The notes under the pieces were generated by a model that was given only the letters and a program-made list of their open reading frames with translations, searched no databases and had not been told where the DNA came from. The translations under genes were made by a program, and so were the position numbers. 40,752 nucleotides of DNA from Pasteurella oralis (GTDB taxonomy: Bacteria > Pseudomonadota > Gammaproteobacteria > Enterobacterales > Pasteurellaceae), in NCBI RefSeq assembly GCF_002850605.1, contig NZ_NXGB01000011.1, forward strand, positions 1 to 40,752, written 5' to 3'. Each line of letters begins with the position of its first letter. The first letter of the stretch is position 1. Below, in pieces: positions 1 to 8,088 of this stretch.

Positions 1-150
1 TTAAATCTTTATTATGTGTTCAATAAGCCTAATCTATTTAACAGTGGTATAAGCAACATCAATATTCTTTCGACTTAATTAACTAATTAACCACAACTCA
101 TTAATTACAAATGCTCAAACCTTGTCCAAAAACCAATAAAAATTTACTAT
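1..150. other. AT-rich stretch upstream of sxy
   Basis: No open reading frame, RNA gene or convincing hairpin is visible here. It precedes the CRP-like site of sxy and may include the end of an unseen neighbour's intergenic region. Confidence 0.4.
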
Positions 151-172
151 TTTTTCGATCTAAATCACAAAA
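151..172 (+). promoter_or_regulatory. CRP-like site upstream of sxy
   Basis: The core reads TTCGA-N6-TCACA. The right half matches the canonical CRP half-site exactly (TGTGA on the other strand). The left half carries C at the position that distinguishes Sxy-dependent CRP-S sites. CRP control of sxy is known in H. influenzae; the hybrid nature of this site is my reading. Its centre is about 69 bases upstream of the start expected from the -10 at 219-224. Confidence 0.65.
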
Positions 173-218
173 TTTTCAATAATTTATAATATTTTTTCTA
201 AATAAAATGAAGATATGT

Positions 219-224
219 TATAAC
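219..224 (+). promoter_or_regulatory. Candidate -10 of sxy
   Basis: TATAAC lies about 70 bases upstream of the sxy start codon. Transcription starting near 231 would give a leader of about 65 nucleotides. A second -10-like hexamer, TATAAT at 185-190, is a better match but sits at an unusual distance (about 36) from the CRP site centre. Confidence 0.4.
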
Positions 225-246
225 TTGCCGCGCTCGAGGTTATGAG

Positions 247-287
247 CTTATAAACACGCAATTGTCAGTAGTATAACTATAAGGAAG
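247..287 (+). promoter_or_regulatory. sxy leader helix that could mask the ribosome site
   Basis: CTTATA at 247-252 is complementary to TATAAG at 278-283, which runs into the Shine-Dalgarno stretch AAGGAAG (281-287). H. influenzae sxy is known to be controlled by secondary structure at the 5' end of its mRNA. That this helix plays the same role here is inference. Confidence 0.35.
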
Positions 288-295
288 AGTTAATT

Positions 296-931
296 ATGAC
301 GAAAACAGAAAAAGAAACATTAAAAATTCGGGAAACCTTAAGCGAGCTTATTGGAGAAGTCACCGCAAAAAGCCTCTTTGCGAGTTATGGATTATTCCAC
401 CAGAAAATAATGTTTGGTTTATATCAAAATAACGTGTTCTATTTGAAGGCTGAAGGGAAACTAGCCTTATTTTTAGAATCAAAGGGAGCGGCTAGTTACC
501 TTGCCAAACAACCTCCTTCAACACTCAATATTTCTAGTTATTACCGTCTTCCAAAAGAAATCACTTCAAACAAAGATCTCTATAAACAAATTCTAGAACA
601 ATCCCTTCAACAAATTAGGAGTCAAAAACTAGCTGAAGCGCTAGCAAAGAAAAATCGTATTAAAGAACTCCCTAATCTCTCTATTAAACACGAAAGAATG
701 CTAGAAAAAGTAGCCGTTTATAATGTTGATATGTTTCAAACATTAGGCGCTAAAAATGCCTATATTCGGCTCAAAAAGAAAGGAATTACTGCAGATATCG
801 GCATATTTTGGGCATTCTATGCAGCATTAGAAAATAAAAATATTAATTTAATTACAGCAACAGAAAAACAAAATGTATTAGCTCGCTTAAATTTAGCTTT
901 GGCAGAAGCAGGGTTAAGGCAAGTGAAGTAA
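296..931 (+). CDS. sxy: Sxy/TfoX competence regulator
   Basis: Sxy acts with CRP at CRP-S promoters to switch on the DNA uptake genes. The 211 residues are close to the H. influenzae protein (about 217). The TfoX N-terminal domain covers roughly residues 15-105, including 'SLFASYGLFHQKIMFGLY'. The C-terminal domain covers roughly 125-211, with 'LPNLSIKHERMLEKV' and 'LGAKNAYIRLKKKG'. The start is supported by AAGGAAG nine bases upstream. It stands alone with its own promoter and terminator. Two probable targets, comF and comM, lie in the same window, each with a CRP-S site. Confidence 0.93.
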   Translation: MTKTEKETLKIRETLSELIGEVTAKSLFASYGLFHQKIMFGLYQNNVFYLKAEGKLALFLESKGAASYLAKQPPSTLNISSYYRLPKEITSNKDLYKQILEQSLQQIRSQKLAEALAKKNRIKELPNLSIKHERMLEKVAVYNVDMFQTLGAKNAYIRLKKKGITADIGIFWAFYAALENKNINLITATEKQNVLARLNLALAEAGLRQVK

Positions 932-961
932 AAATCCACCTTTATACAAGGAGGCTAATTG

Positions 962-982
962 ACGCCCCATAGGGGCGTTTCT
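962..982 (+). terminator. sxy terminator
   Basis: ACGCCCC and GGGGCGT form a perfect 7-base-pair stem around ATA, followed by TTTC, 31 bases after the sxy stop. Confidence 0.75.
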
Positions 983-984
983 AA

Positions 985-1001
985 ATTCTGACTCTCAGAA
1001 T
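985..1001 (-). repeat. Hairpin just beyond the tnpA remnant
   Basis: ATTCTGA-CTC-TCAGAAT is a perfect 7-base-pair hairpin directly after the transposase stop. IS200/IS605 elements carry subterminal palindromes at their ends, so this may be the right-end hairpin. A perfect 12-base palindrome at 1520-1531 (GTCTTTAAAGAC) might belong to the left end. Both assignments are tentative. Confidence 0.35.
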
Positions 1002-1008
1002 CTGAATT

Positions 1009-1449
1009 TTACATAGCAGATAGCTTTAACTGCTTATCTTCCAATTCGTGTTTCTCTTGATATTTCACATATCTCCTTAATCATTTCTGCATCAACACCT
1101 ACGGTCTTCTACGCAGTAATTTCTCGCCCCCAAATAATTACCACACAATTTATATTTTCTTAAATACGGAAATTTATTGAACAATCTTATACCTGTTCTA
1201 CCTTTTAAATGCCTTATTACTTTCGAGACCGACAATTTTGGCAGGATTTTTACTAACAAGTTAGCATGATCTACTTGGACGTTCAATTCTACTATTCCTA
1301 TTTTTAATTGCTCGCATAATATCCTTAGCTGAACATGGACGTCTCTACCTACTTTATCTTTATAAAATCCTGAAACGACATTTCAGTATTCAAACTAAAT
1401 GATATTGACAATGCCAAATGACATGCGATGATTTCTTAAGTCGACTCAT
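1009..1449 (-). pseudogene. IS200/IS605-family TnpA transposase, decayed
   Basis: Reading from ATG at 1449 gives 'MSRLKKSSHVIWHCQYHLV', then a TGA where the family has the Trp of the W-T-P-K-Y motif, then 'ILKCRFRIL'. A frameshift follows, and the second part reads 'YKDKVGRDVHVQLRILCEQL', then 'VDHANLLVKILPKLSVSKV' and 'RNYCVED'. Another frameshift precedes the tail 'YVKYQEKHELEDKQLKLSAM' and the stop at 1009. The total length (about 146 codons) is that of an intact Y1 transposase. The HUH metal motif, normally DHVHLL, is DHANLL, so the second His is lost, although the catalytic Tyr remains. The element must be dead. No TnpB is present. Confidence 0.85.
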
Positions 1450-1564
1450 AGTTTGTCTTTATGTTGGTTATAGGGATAGCTTTCGAAGGATTTTCAATGA
1501 GTCGGTTTATTTAGACAAAGTCTTTAAAGACGATAGCCACTTTCATAAAAGGTAGCTTTTAGTT

Positions 1565-1606
1565 AACAATAAAAATACGGGCTGTTTAATATAAACAGCC
1601 CGTATT
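1565..1606 (-). terminator. nfuA terminator
   Basis: AATACGGGCTGTTTA (1574-1588) pairs perfectly with 1592-1606 around ATA. On the minus strand it is followed by a T-rich tail. It sits ten bases beyond the nfuA stop. Confidence 0.85.
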
Positions 1607-1616
1607 GATTTTAAGA

Positions 1617-2201
1617 TTAATAATAAGAATGCTCACCACGTTGATGTTCAGTGATATCTTTAGCACCTTTTAATTCATTTGGGAATAAACTTAATAATTG
1701 TTTCTCGATACCATCTTTTAACGTGACATCGACCATCGAGCAACCGTTACAACCACCACCAAATTGTAAAATAGCATAACCATCATCTGTAATTTCAATT
1801 AAAATGATACGTCCACCATGGCTTGCAAGCTGAGGATTGATTTGCGTTTGAATAACATATTCAACACGTTCAATTAAGGGAGCGTCATCTGCTACTTTAC
1901 GCATTTTTGCATTTGGTGCTTTTAAAGTTAATTGTGCCCCCAGCTCTTCTGTCACATAATCAATTTCAGCATCTTCTAAAAAAGGCAAACTAATTTCATC
2001 AATAAATGCAGAAAATGAAGCATATTTCATTTCCGTATCTGTTGCTTCTACTGCATTTGGTGGGCAATAAGAAACACCACATTCCGCATTTGGCGAACCT
2101 GGGTTAACGACGAAAATTCGAATATTGGTTCCTTCCTCTTGCTGATCAAGTAAGCGACGAAAATGCGCTTGGGCAGCTTCAGAAATCATAATTTGTTGCA
2201 T
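1617..2201 (-). CDS. nfuA: Fe-S biogenesis protein NfuA
   Basis: NfuA is a carrier that delivers [4Fe-4S] clusters to apoproteins in the cytoplasm, especially under oxidative or iron stress. The protein has 194 residues (191 in E. coli). Residues 1-100 form a degenerate A-type-like domain and 105-194 the NifU C-terminal domain. The cluster-binding CxxC is Cys151 and Cys154 in '[17 protein letters not shown]'. It follows comF with a gap of about 100 bases, the same pairing as gntX-nfuA in E. coli, so the two may share transcripts. A strong terminator follows. Confidence 0.95.
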   Translation of the reverse strand: MQQIMISEAAQAHFRRLLDQQEEGTNIRIFVVNPGSPNAECGVSYCPPNAVEATDTEMKYASFSAFIDEISLPFLEDAEIDYVTEELGAQLTLKAPNAKMRKVADDAPLIERVEYVIQTQINPQLASHGGRIILIEITDDGYAILQFGGGCNGCSMVDVTLKDGIEKQLLSLFPNELKGAKDITEHQRGEHSYY

Positions 2202-2299
2202 AAATTATCCTAAAAAAATGTGAATACTTGAGTAAGATTGTCAAGAATGATACTCCTAGATTGTTTTTTTTTCCACCTTTTACAGCAATAAATCTTTAC

Positions 2300-2986
2300 T
2301 TACGTTTTTGCAAGTCCCCAGACTTGGATCTGCTCAATACCCGCTTGGCGTAAGACCTTAACAATCTCATTTAATGTTGAACCTGTCGTAATCACATCAT
2401 CAAGTAGAGCAACGGATTTATAAGCATGCTGTTGATATTTAGGATTAATCCGAAAAGCATTACGTAAGTTTTTACGACGTTCGTTAGCACTTAACCCACG
2501 CTGAGTATGAGTATATTTTACACGTTGTAATAAATATTCGTCACAAGGAATTTGTAACCAGTTAGCGATACACCGAGCCATTAAACTAGATTGATTATAA
2601 CCACGTTGCCAATGACGAAAACGATATAAAGGCACAGGCAAGATCACTTCTGGTAAAACAAGCGCATGTGTTCGTCGTGCATCATGCACTGCGAGTAATA
2701 AAAGGCGCGCTAAAGTGCGGTCTAAAAAGAACGCATTTTGAAATTTGAAACGGTGAATTAAAGACGATAGGAGATCAACATAACGCCCAATAATTACTAT
2801 GCGATCCCAACTCGTCTTATCGTGTAAACAGTGACCACAATATAAGGCATTCTGCGTTAACTCCATGCCACAATGTCCACAATAAGCAAAACGTCTAATT
2901 TGTTTATTACAACGACAACACAATCCATGCTGTGCAATTGCTAATTTTTGTTGACAATGAACACAGCGAAAACTAAGCCAATTCAT
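2300..2986 (-). CDS. comF: ComF-family competence protein (phosphoribosyltransferase-like)
   Basis: ComF is required for natural transformation; a role in moving incoming DNA across the inner membrane is proposed. The 228 residues match the H. influenzae protein. The N-terminus has four Cys pairs or clusters (Cys8/11, 23/24/26, 36/39, 50/53), a likely zinc-ribbon region. The C-terminus carries the phosphoribosyltransferase motif 'VALLDDVITTGSTLNE'. In H. influenzae comF ends the comABCDEF operon. Here the upstream neighbour is a HAD phosphatase, and comF has its own CRP-S site. An uptake signal lies within the gene at 2713-2721. Confidence 0.9.
   Translation of the reverse strand: MNWLSFRCVHCQQKLAIAQHGLCCRCNKQIRRFAYCGHCGMELTQNALYCGHCLHDKTSWDRIVIIGRYVDLLSSLIHRFKFQNAFFLDRTLARLLLLAVHDARRTHALVLPEVILPVPLYRFRHWQRGYNQSSLMARCIANWLQIPCDEYLLQRVKYTHTQRGLSANERRKNLRNAFRINPKYQQHAYKSVALLDDVITTGSTLNEIVKVLRQAGIEQIQVWGLAKT
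2713..2721 (+). repeat. DNA uptake signal core
   Basis: AAGTGCGGT within comF, read there as Asp-Arg-Thr-Leu codons. Confidence 0.85.
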
Positions 2987-3063
2987 GTTATTCCCTTATT
3001 TTAATGTATGTCATGTATTCAAGATTAAAATAAAGGAAAATTTGATGCAGGATTAACTGACTT

Positions 3064-3085
3064 TTTTACGAATAGGATCGCAAAA
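3064..3085 (-). promoter_or_regulatory. CRP-S (Sxy-dependent) site of comF
   Basis: Read on the minus strand the core is TGCGA-N6-TCGTA. Both half-sites have the C-G-A signature of CRP-S sites, flanked by A and T runs. If the site sits at -41.5, transcription would begin near 3033, with TCAAAT (3040-3045) as a weak -10. Assignment rests on the known CRP-S consensus of the Pasteurellaceae competence regulon. Confidence 0.75.
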
Positions 3086-3096
3086 CTAAATTTTAT

Positions 3097-3909
3097 TTAA
3101 TCAATCAGTTTTGCTGCTTTTAAGAAAGAATAGATACCCTCTTCTTCAATATGTAATGTCACATGATCTGCGGCAACTTTGACTTGTTGATGAGCATTCC
3201 CCATTGCAACACCCACACCAGCCATAGTGAGCATTTCAATATCATTCAGACCATCACCAAAAGCCATAACATTTTGCATAGTAAAACCAAAATGCTGAAT
3301 AGCAGCCGCAATACCACTCGCTTTTGAAATATGCTCATCGAATAAATCAACAGAATGCTCATGCCAACGAACTGCCTGCAAATCTTTTAGCACACCAGAA
3401 CGATTAACTAATTCATCTTCAGGCTGATCATAAAAAGCTAGGATTTGGAAAACATCATGCTGTTTAAAATAATCTTTATTGACATAATAATGTCCTTTTA
3501 AAGGATCTAATGCACTACGTACTTTATCTGTAATTGCAGAAACACAAGTATCTGTTGGTGAAATTTGCGCATATTCAATTTGATGTTGGGTAAAAAAATC
3601 GGCTAGTTGTTGGATCTTTTGTTTTGAAAGTGGATTCCTTTCTAAGGTTGTGCCTTGATAGCTTACATATTGACCATTCATCGTCACGAATAAATCCATT
3701 TGTGTTTGCTGAATTAATTGTTTAATTTTAGGCGGGAAATTGCTTGGTGTGCGTCCAGTTGCAATAGCGGGGATAATCCCATTTGCTCTTAATTTTTGAA
3801 TAGCTGAAACCGTCGTTTCAGGTAAATAATCTTTATCTTTTACTAATAAGGTTTCATCAATATCAAAAAATACGATTTTAATTTGCTCACGATAATTAGG
3901 AATTGTCAT
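3097..3909 (-). CDS. Cof-type HAD-IIB family phosphatase
   Basis: This is a cytoplasmic sugar-phosphate or nucleotide-phosphate phosphatase; the substrate cannot be told from sequence. HAD motif I is 'FFDIDETLL' with the nucleophile Asp16 and acid/base Asp18. Motif II is the Thr of 'AIATGRTP'. Motif IV is 'FGDGLNDIEML' near residue 216. The large C2-type cap between motifs II and III places it in subclass IIB. The 270 residues are usual for the family. It is transcribed toward comF, but the CRP-S site between them suggests separate control. Confidence 0.88.
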   Translation of the reverse strand: MTIPNYREQIKIVFFDIDETLLVKDKDYLPETTVSAIQKLRANGIIPAIATGRTPSNFPPKIKQLIQQTQMDLFVTMNGQYVSYQGTTLERNPLSKQKIQQLADFFTQHQIEYAQISPTDTCVSAITDKVRSALDPLKGHYYVNKDYFKQHDVFQILAFYDQPEDELVNRSGVLKDLQAVRWHEHSVDLFDEHISKASGIAAAIQHFGFTMQNVMAFGDGLNDIEMLTMAGVGVAMGNAHQQVKVAADHVTLHIEEEGIYSFLKAAKLID

Positions 3910-3990
3910 AACAGACCTTTCATTGAGATTTAATGGTGCACAGATTGTAGCACTATTTTGTCTATTTCAGCGAAAATAACATCAATTTTG

Positions 3991-3999
3991 ACCGCACTT
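3991..3999 (-). repeat. DNA uptake signal core
   Basis: AAGTGCGGT on the minus strand, between the HAD gene and the gnd terminator. Confidence 0.85.
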
Positions 4000-4005
4000 T
4001 TAATC

Positions 4006-4041
4006 AAAAAGCCACTGTCTGAAATCAACAAGTGGCTTTTT
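4006..4041 (-). terminator. gnd terminator
   Basis: AAAAAGCCACT (4006-4016) pairs perfectly with AGTGGCTTTTT (4031-4041) around a 14-base loop. With T runs on both strands it could stop transcription in either direction. It lies just beyond the gnd stop. Confidence 0.85.
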
Positions 4042-4056
4042 ACAAAGTGGTGTTAA

Positions 4057-5511
4057 CTAAACATCATAAGTCGTTGATGCTGTATCACCGCCACGACCAG
4101 TCCAATTAGTGTGGAAAAATTCACCACGTGGTTTATCAGTACGCTCATAAGTATGCGCACCAAAATAATCACGTTGTGCTTGTAACAGGTTCGCTGGTAA
4201 ACGCGCACTAGTGTAGCTATCTAAGAAAGTGATCGCTGATGCCATACAAGGCATTGGAATGCCAACTTCAATTGATTTTGCCACTACTTGACGCCATTCG
4301 CCTAAACTATCCTCTAAAATACCTTTAAAGTAAGCATCTGAACCTAAGAAAATTAAATCTGGATCTGCCTCATAAGCATCTCGAATATTACCTAAGAAAC
4401 GGCTGCGAATGATACAACCTTCACGCCATAAGAGTGCAGTATTACCATAGTTAATATTCCAACCAAAATTTTCCGACGCTTCACGGATTAACATGAAACC
4501 TTGTGCATAAGAAATAATTTTAGACGCTAACAAAGCCTTGCGTACTGCTTCAATCCATCCTTTCTTATTACCTTCGACTTTACCCACTGTTTTATTAAAT
4601 AATTGAGAAGCTTCTACACGTTGATCTTTAAATGAAGACACGCAACGAGCAAACACGGATTCGGTGATTAATGTTAATGGAATACCAAAATCTAATGCGT
4701 TGATACCTGTCCATTTACCTGTCCCTTTCTGACCCGCCGTATCTAAAATTTTGTCTACTAAACGTGTACCATCTTCATCTTTATAGCCTAAGATATCTGC
4801 AGTGATATCAATTAAATAACTATCTAATTCTGTGTTACGCCATTCATTGAAGGTTGCTTGCAGCTCATCATCGGATAACCCAACACCTTCTTTTAAGAAT
4901 TGATATGCTTCGCAAATCAATTGCATATCACCATATTCAATACCATTGTGTACCATTTTTACAAAATGACCTGCACCATCACGTCCAACCCAATCGCAGC
5001 AAGCTTCACCTTTATCAGTTTTCGCCGAAATTGCTTGTAAAATAGGTTTAACATGTTCCCATGCTGACTCATCACCACCTGGCATAATAGAAGGTCCGAG
5101 ACGTGCGCCTTCTTCACCACCAGATACACCCGTACCAATAAAGCGAATCCCTTTTTCACGTAAATATGCCACACGACGATTGGTGTCTGGGTAGTTGGTA
5201 TTGCCACCATCAATGATGATATCACCTGCTTCTAAATGTGGTAATAATGCGTCAATGAACTGATCTACTACATCACCTGCACGTACCATCAGCATAACTT
5301 TGCGTGGTTTTTCCAATTTTCTCGCTAAGTCTTCCAACGAGTAAGCGCCAATAATATTGGTCCCTTTCGCCGCACCTTGTAAAAACTCGTCTACCTTTGA
5401 TGTAGTACGGTTGTATGCTACCACTTTAAAACCATGGTCATTCATATTCAGAATTAAATTCTGCCCCATTACCGCTAAACCGATAACGCCGATGTCGCCT
5501 TTTACTGACAT
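4057..5511 (-). CDS. gnd: 6-phosphogluconate dehydrogenase, decarboxylating
   Basis: It converts 6-phosphogluconate and NADP+ to ribulose 5-phosphate, CO2 and NADPH, the third step of the oxidative pentose phosphate pathway. The 484-residue length is standard. The N-terminal Rossmann motif is 'GVIGLAVMGQNLILNM' (from residue 8). The substrate-binding segment 'GVSGGEEGARLGPSIMPGG' and the catalytic Lys/His region 'FVKMVHNGIEYGDMQ' are intact. The C-terminal tail 'HTNWTGRGG' is typical. It is last in the minus-strand series cysQ, zwf, pgl, gnd, and is separated from pgl by about 250 bases holding a decayed gene. Confidence 0.97.
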   Translation of the reverse strand: MSVKGDIGVIGLAVMGQNLILNMNDHGFKVVAYNRTTSKVDEFLQGAAKGTNIIGAYSLEDLARKLEKPRKVMLMVRAGDVVDQFIDALLPHLEAGDIIIDGGNTNYPDTNRRVAYLREKGIRFIGTGVSGGEEGARLGPSIMPGGDESAWEHVKPILQAISAKTDKGEACCDWVGRDGAGHFVKMVHNGIEYGDMQLICEAYQFLKEGVGLSDDELQATFNEWRNTELDSYLIDITADILGYKDEDGTRLVDKILDTAGQKGTGKWTGINALDFGIPLTLITESVFARCVSSFKDQRVEASQLFNKTVGKVEGNKKGWIEAVRKALLASKIISYAQGFMLIREASENFGWNINYGNTALLWREGCIIRSRFLGNIRDAYEADPDLIFLGSDAYFKGILEDSLGEWRQVVAKSIEVGIPMPCMASAITFLDSYTSARLPANLLQAQRDYFGAHTYERTDKPRGEFFHTNWTGRGGDTASTTYDV

Positions 5512-5583
5512 ATTTTGCTCCTGTGTTAACTTTTATTCATTGTTATGGATATGTATGCGTCTAAATTTGCTGAAATAGACAAT

Positions 5584-5747
5584 TCAGTCTAATTCTTTCA
5601 ATTTATTATTCCAATCGCCCATATCTTTACATGTTGCTCTATATTCTATTTAAAATACATTGAGTATTCGTGCCAATTATCAGGAACTCATGACATTTCT
5701 TACTCAGCTCCCGCACGACTTCTTATGTGCTCTTATTCAAAACTTTT
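5584..5747 (-). pseudogene. Remnant of a small unknown gene between pgl and gnd
   Basis: No intact frame exists, but the minus strand gives protein-like pieces in order when frames are switched: 'EVVRELSKKCHEF', then 'PDNWHEYSMYFK', then 'IEYRATCKDMGDWNNKLKEL', ending at a TGA at 5584-5586. At least two frame changes and stop codons interrupt it. I do not recognise the family. H. influenzae also has small genes of unknown function between gnd and pgl, so this may be their decayed counterpart, but I cannot verify that. Confidence 0.45.
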
Positions 5748-5756
5748 CAAAAACTG

Positions 5757-5765
5757 ACCGCACTT
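5757..5765 (-). repeat. DNA uptake signal core
   Basis: AAGTGCGGT on the minus strand, directly abutting the pgl stop codon. Confidence 0.85.
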
Positions 5766-6464
5766 TTACAACAACTGTGCCGCATCCTTATCCAAATACC
5801 ACTCCGTCACCCCATTTTTCGCTTTAATCTTGGCGGCTGGGTAAGGTAAATCTTTAGCATCTGTAGTCTGAATTTCTTTCAGAATTTCTGCCTTGCTGCT
5901 GCCTGTCACCAAGTAAGTCACACGTTTTGCTTGTTCAATGAGTTTTGCCGTTTTTGAAATACGCAGTTGCCCCGTTTCTGGATGTTGTGCAATAACCGCC
6001 AAATTTGGATCATCAAAATTGGTTTGCTGTGGAAATAAGGAGGCGGTGTGTCCATCTGTTCCCATACCTAAAATAATCCAATCAAAAACTTGCTCTGGAA
6101 CGACCGTACTTAACTCTTGCACAAAGCGTTTAAGTTCTGTTTCTACGGGTGCTTCACCACGAATGCGGTGAATGTTTTGTGCTGGAATTTGAATATGATC
6201 GAACAATAACTTTTGTACTTCACCATAATTACTTTCTGGATCAGTTGGCACCACCATACGATCATCGCCCCACCAAAAATGTAAATTTTGCCACTGAATT
6301 TCGTTGTTATAAGGCGCTTGTGCTAAAGTTTTGAACAATAATTTTGGTGTCGAACCCCCAGATAACGAAATATGCACAGGACGACCTTCAAGACTGTACG
6401 CTAAAAATTCTTGTGCAATGTTTTCCACTGCATGTTGGGCATTATCAAAAATAACGGTATTCAT
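5766..6464 (-). CDS. pgl: 6-phosphogluconolactonase
   Basis: It hydrolyses 6-phosphogluconolactone to 6-phosphogluconate, linking Zwf to Gnd. This is the DevB/SOL type with 232 residues, the usual length. Family motifs seen are 'HISLSGGSTPKLLF' near residue 31, 'FWWGDDRMVVPTDPESNYG' near 63, and 'ILGMGTDGHTASLFP' near 131. It lies 61 bases after zwf on the same strand and is probably cotranscribed with it. Confidence 0.95.
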   Translation of the reverse strand: MNTVIFDNAQHAVENIAQEFLAYSLEGRPVHISLSGGSTPKLLFKTLAQAPYNNEIQWQNLHFWWGDDRMVVPTDPESNYGEVQKLLFDHIQIPAQNIHRIRGEAPVETELKRFVQELSTVVPEQVFDWIILGMGTDGHTASLFPQQTNFDDPNLAVIAQHPETGQLRISKTAKLIEQAKRVTYLVTGSSKAEILKEIQTTDAKDLPYPAAKIKAKNGVTEWYLDKDAAQLL

Positions 6465-6525
6465 GTTGTATCCTAAGTAGTTTTGATTTATCCCCTCTCA
6501 ATGAGAAAGGGGGATTATTCAACAA

Positions 6526-8016
6526 TTACACTTTCTTTTTCATTAATCCGCTTGGTTTACGCCAAACCCGACCTGTTTTAGCGATTAATTTATCGGCTTC
6601 TGTCGGTCCCCAAGTGCCGGATTCATACTCATACAAACGTCCATTTTTCGCTTTGTATTCCAAAATTGGCTCCACAAATTTCCAGCACGCATGTACTGCG
6701 TCAGTACGTGCAAATAAGGTCGCATCACCTTTCATTGAATCTAATAATAAGCGCTCATAAGCGGTTAATAAACTTGGCGAAGCAAGATCAGCATAACGGA
6801 AATCCATCGACACTTCTTTTGCCTCAAAGCCTGCACCTGGCTTTTTCAAGCCGAAACGCATAGAAATCCCTTCATCTGGCTGGATACGAATAATCAGTTT
6901 ATTTTCTGGCGCTTTTTGGCTAAAGACAGGGTGCGGCGTCGTTTTAAAATGAATCACAATTTCTGTCACTCGTGCAGGTAAACGTTTACCAGTACGCACA
7001 TAGAATGGTACGCCAGCCCAACGCCAGTTATCAATTTCACAACGCACGGCCATATAGGTTTCGGTATTTGAATCAGCAGGTACACCTCTTTCCTGCAAAT
7101 AACCTTTGACTTCTTCGCCGCCTACAATACCAGCAGCATATTGTCCTAACACCAAGTTATTTTTGAGATCATCATCACTTAATGGATGTAAACAGTGTAA
7201 TACTTTCGCGACTTCATCACGCATTGAATCGGCGTTGATAATCGCAGGTGGCTCCATCGCAACCATCGCAAGGACTTGTAATAAGTGATTTTGGAACATA
7301 TCACGCATTGCTCCAGAACCATCATAATAACCACCGCGATCTTCTACCCCAATGGATTCTGCGCCTGTGATTTCAATATAATCAATAAAATTACGATTCC
7401 ACAGTGGCTCAAATAACCCATTTGAAAAACGCAGTACAAGTAAGTTTTGTACCGTTTCTTTACCCAAATAATGGTCAATACGATAAATTTGGTGCTCATC
7501 AAAGAAACGGTGAATTTGGATATCCAACTCTTTTGCTGTACGAATATCATAACCAAATGGTTTTTCGACAATGAGACGCTTCCAACCAAATTCTTCGGTA
7601 TTTAAACCATGTGCAGCTAAACATTCTGGAATAATGCCATACAAACTTGGTGGTGTAGATAAATAATACAGCGTATTACCACAAGTTTGATATTTATCAT
7701 GTAATTCATCTAAACGTGGAATTAATTTGCCATAGTCTGCGGCATCTGAAGTGTTAATAGCTTGATAATAAAGGTGTTGGCAGAATTGCTCTAAAGTTTC
7801 ACCATTCGCGCCTTCGCTTTTCATTAACGCTTGGCGCATTTTTTCACGGAAACTGTCATTATCTAAATCCGTTCTTGCCACGCCTAATACAGAGAAATGT
7901 TCAGTCAAACGACCGATTTTATATAAGTTATACAGTGCAGGAATGAGCTTACGATAAGTTAAATCCCCTGATGCACCAAAAATAACGATACAATTGTTAT
8001 CTGCTTCGATTTTCAT
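6526..8016 (-). CDS. zwf: Glucose-6-phosphate dehydrogenase
   Basis: It oxidises glucose 6-phosphate to the lactone with NADP+, the entry step of the oxidative pentose phosphate pathway. The 496 residues are typical. The N-terminal nucleotide motif is '[17 protein letters not shown]' (13-29). 'EKPFG' is at 151-155, and the active-site signature 'RIDHYLGKE', with the catalytic His, is at 179-187. All core residues are present. It follows cysQ after 72 bases and precedes pgl, so the gene order matches the pathway order zwf-pgl-gnd. Confidence 0.97.
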   Translation of the reverse strand: MKIEADNNCIVIFGASGDLTYRKLIPALYNLYKIGRLTEHFSVLGVARTDLDNDSFREKMRQALMKSEGANGETLEQFCQHLYYQAINTSDAADYGKLIPRLDELHDKYQTCGNTLYYLSTPPSLYGIIPECLAAHGLNTEEFGWKRLIVEKPFGYDIRTAKELDIQIHRFFDEHQIYRIDHYLGKETVQNLLVLRFSNGLFEPLWNRNFIDYIEITGAESIGVEDRGGYYDGSGAMRDMFQNHLLQVLAMVAMEPPAIINADSMRDEVAKVLHCLHPLSDDDLKNNLVLGQYAAGIVGGEEVKGYLQERGVPADSNTETYMAVRCEIDNWRWAGVPFYVRTGKRLPARVTEIVIHFKTTPHPVFSQKAPENKLIIRIQPDEGISMRFGLKKPGAGFEAKEVSMDFRYADLASPSLLTAYERLLLDSMKGDATLFARTDAVHACWKFVEPILEYKAKNGRLYEYESGTWGPTEADKLIAKTGRVWRKPSGLMKKKV

Positions 8017-8088
8017 TTTTATCCTAAAATTATTTTGTTAAAAAATTGATCTAATATGTAACATATTATAACAAATTGCCAAGAGTCC

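Noticed and set aside
1092-1286. Short minus-strand frame taken alone as a small protein gene
   Set aside because: It is the middle piece of the decayed IS200 transposase; coherent sequence continues on both sides in other frames.
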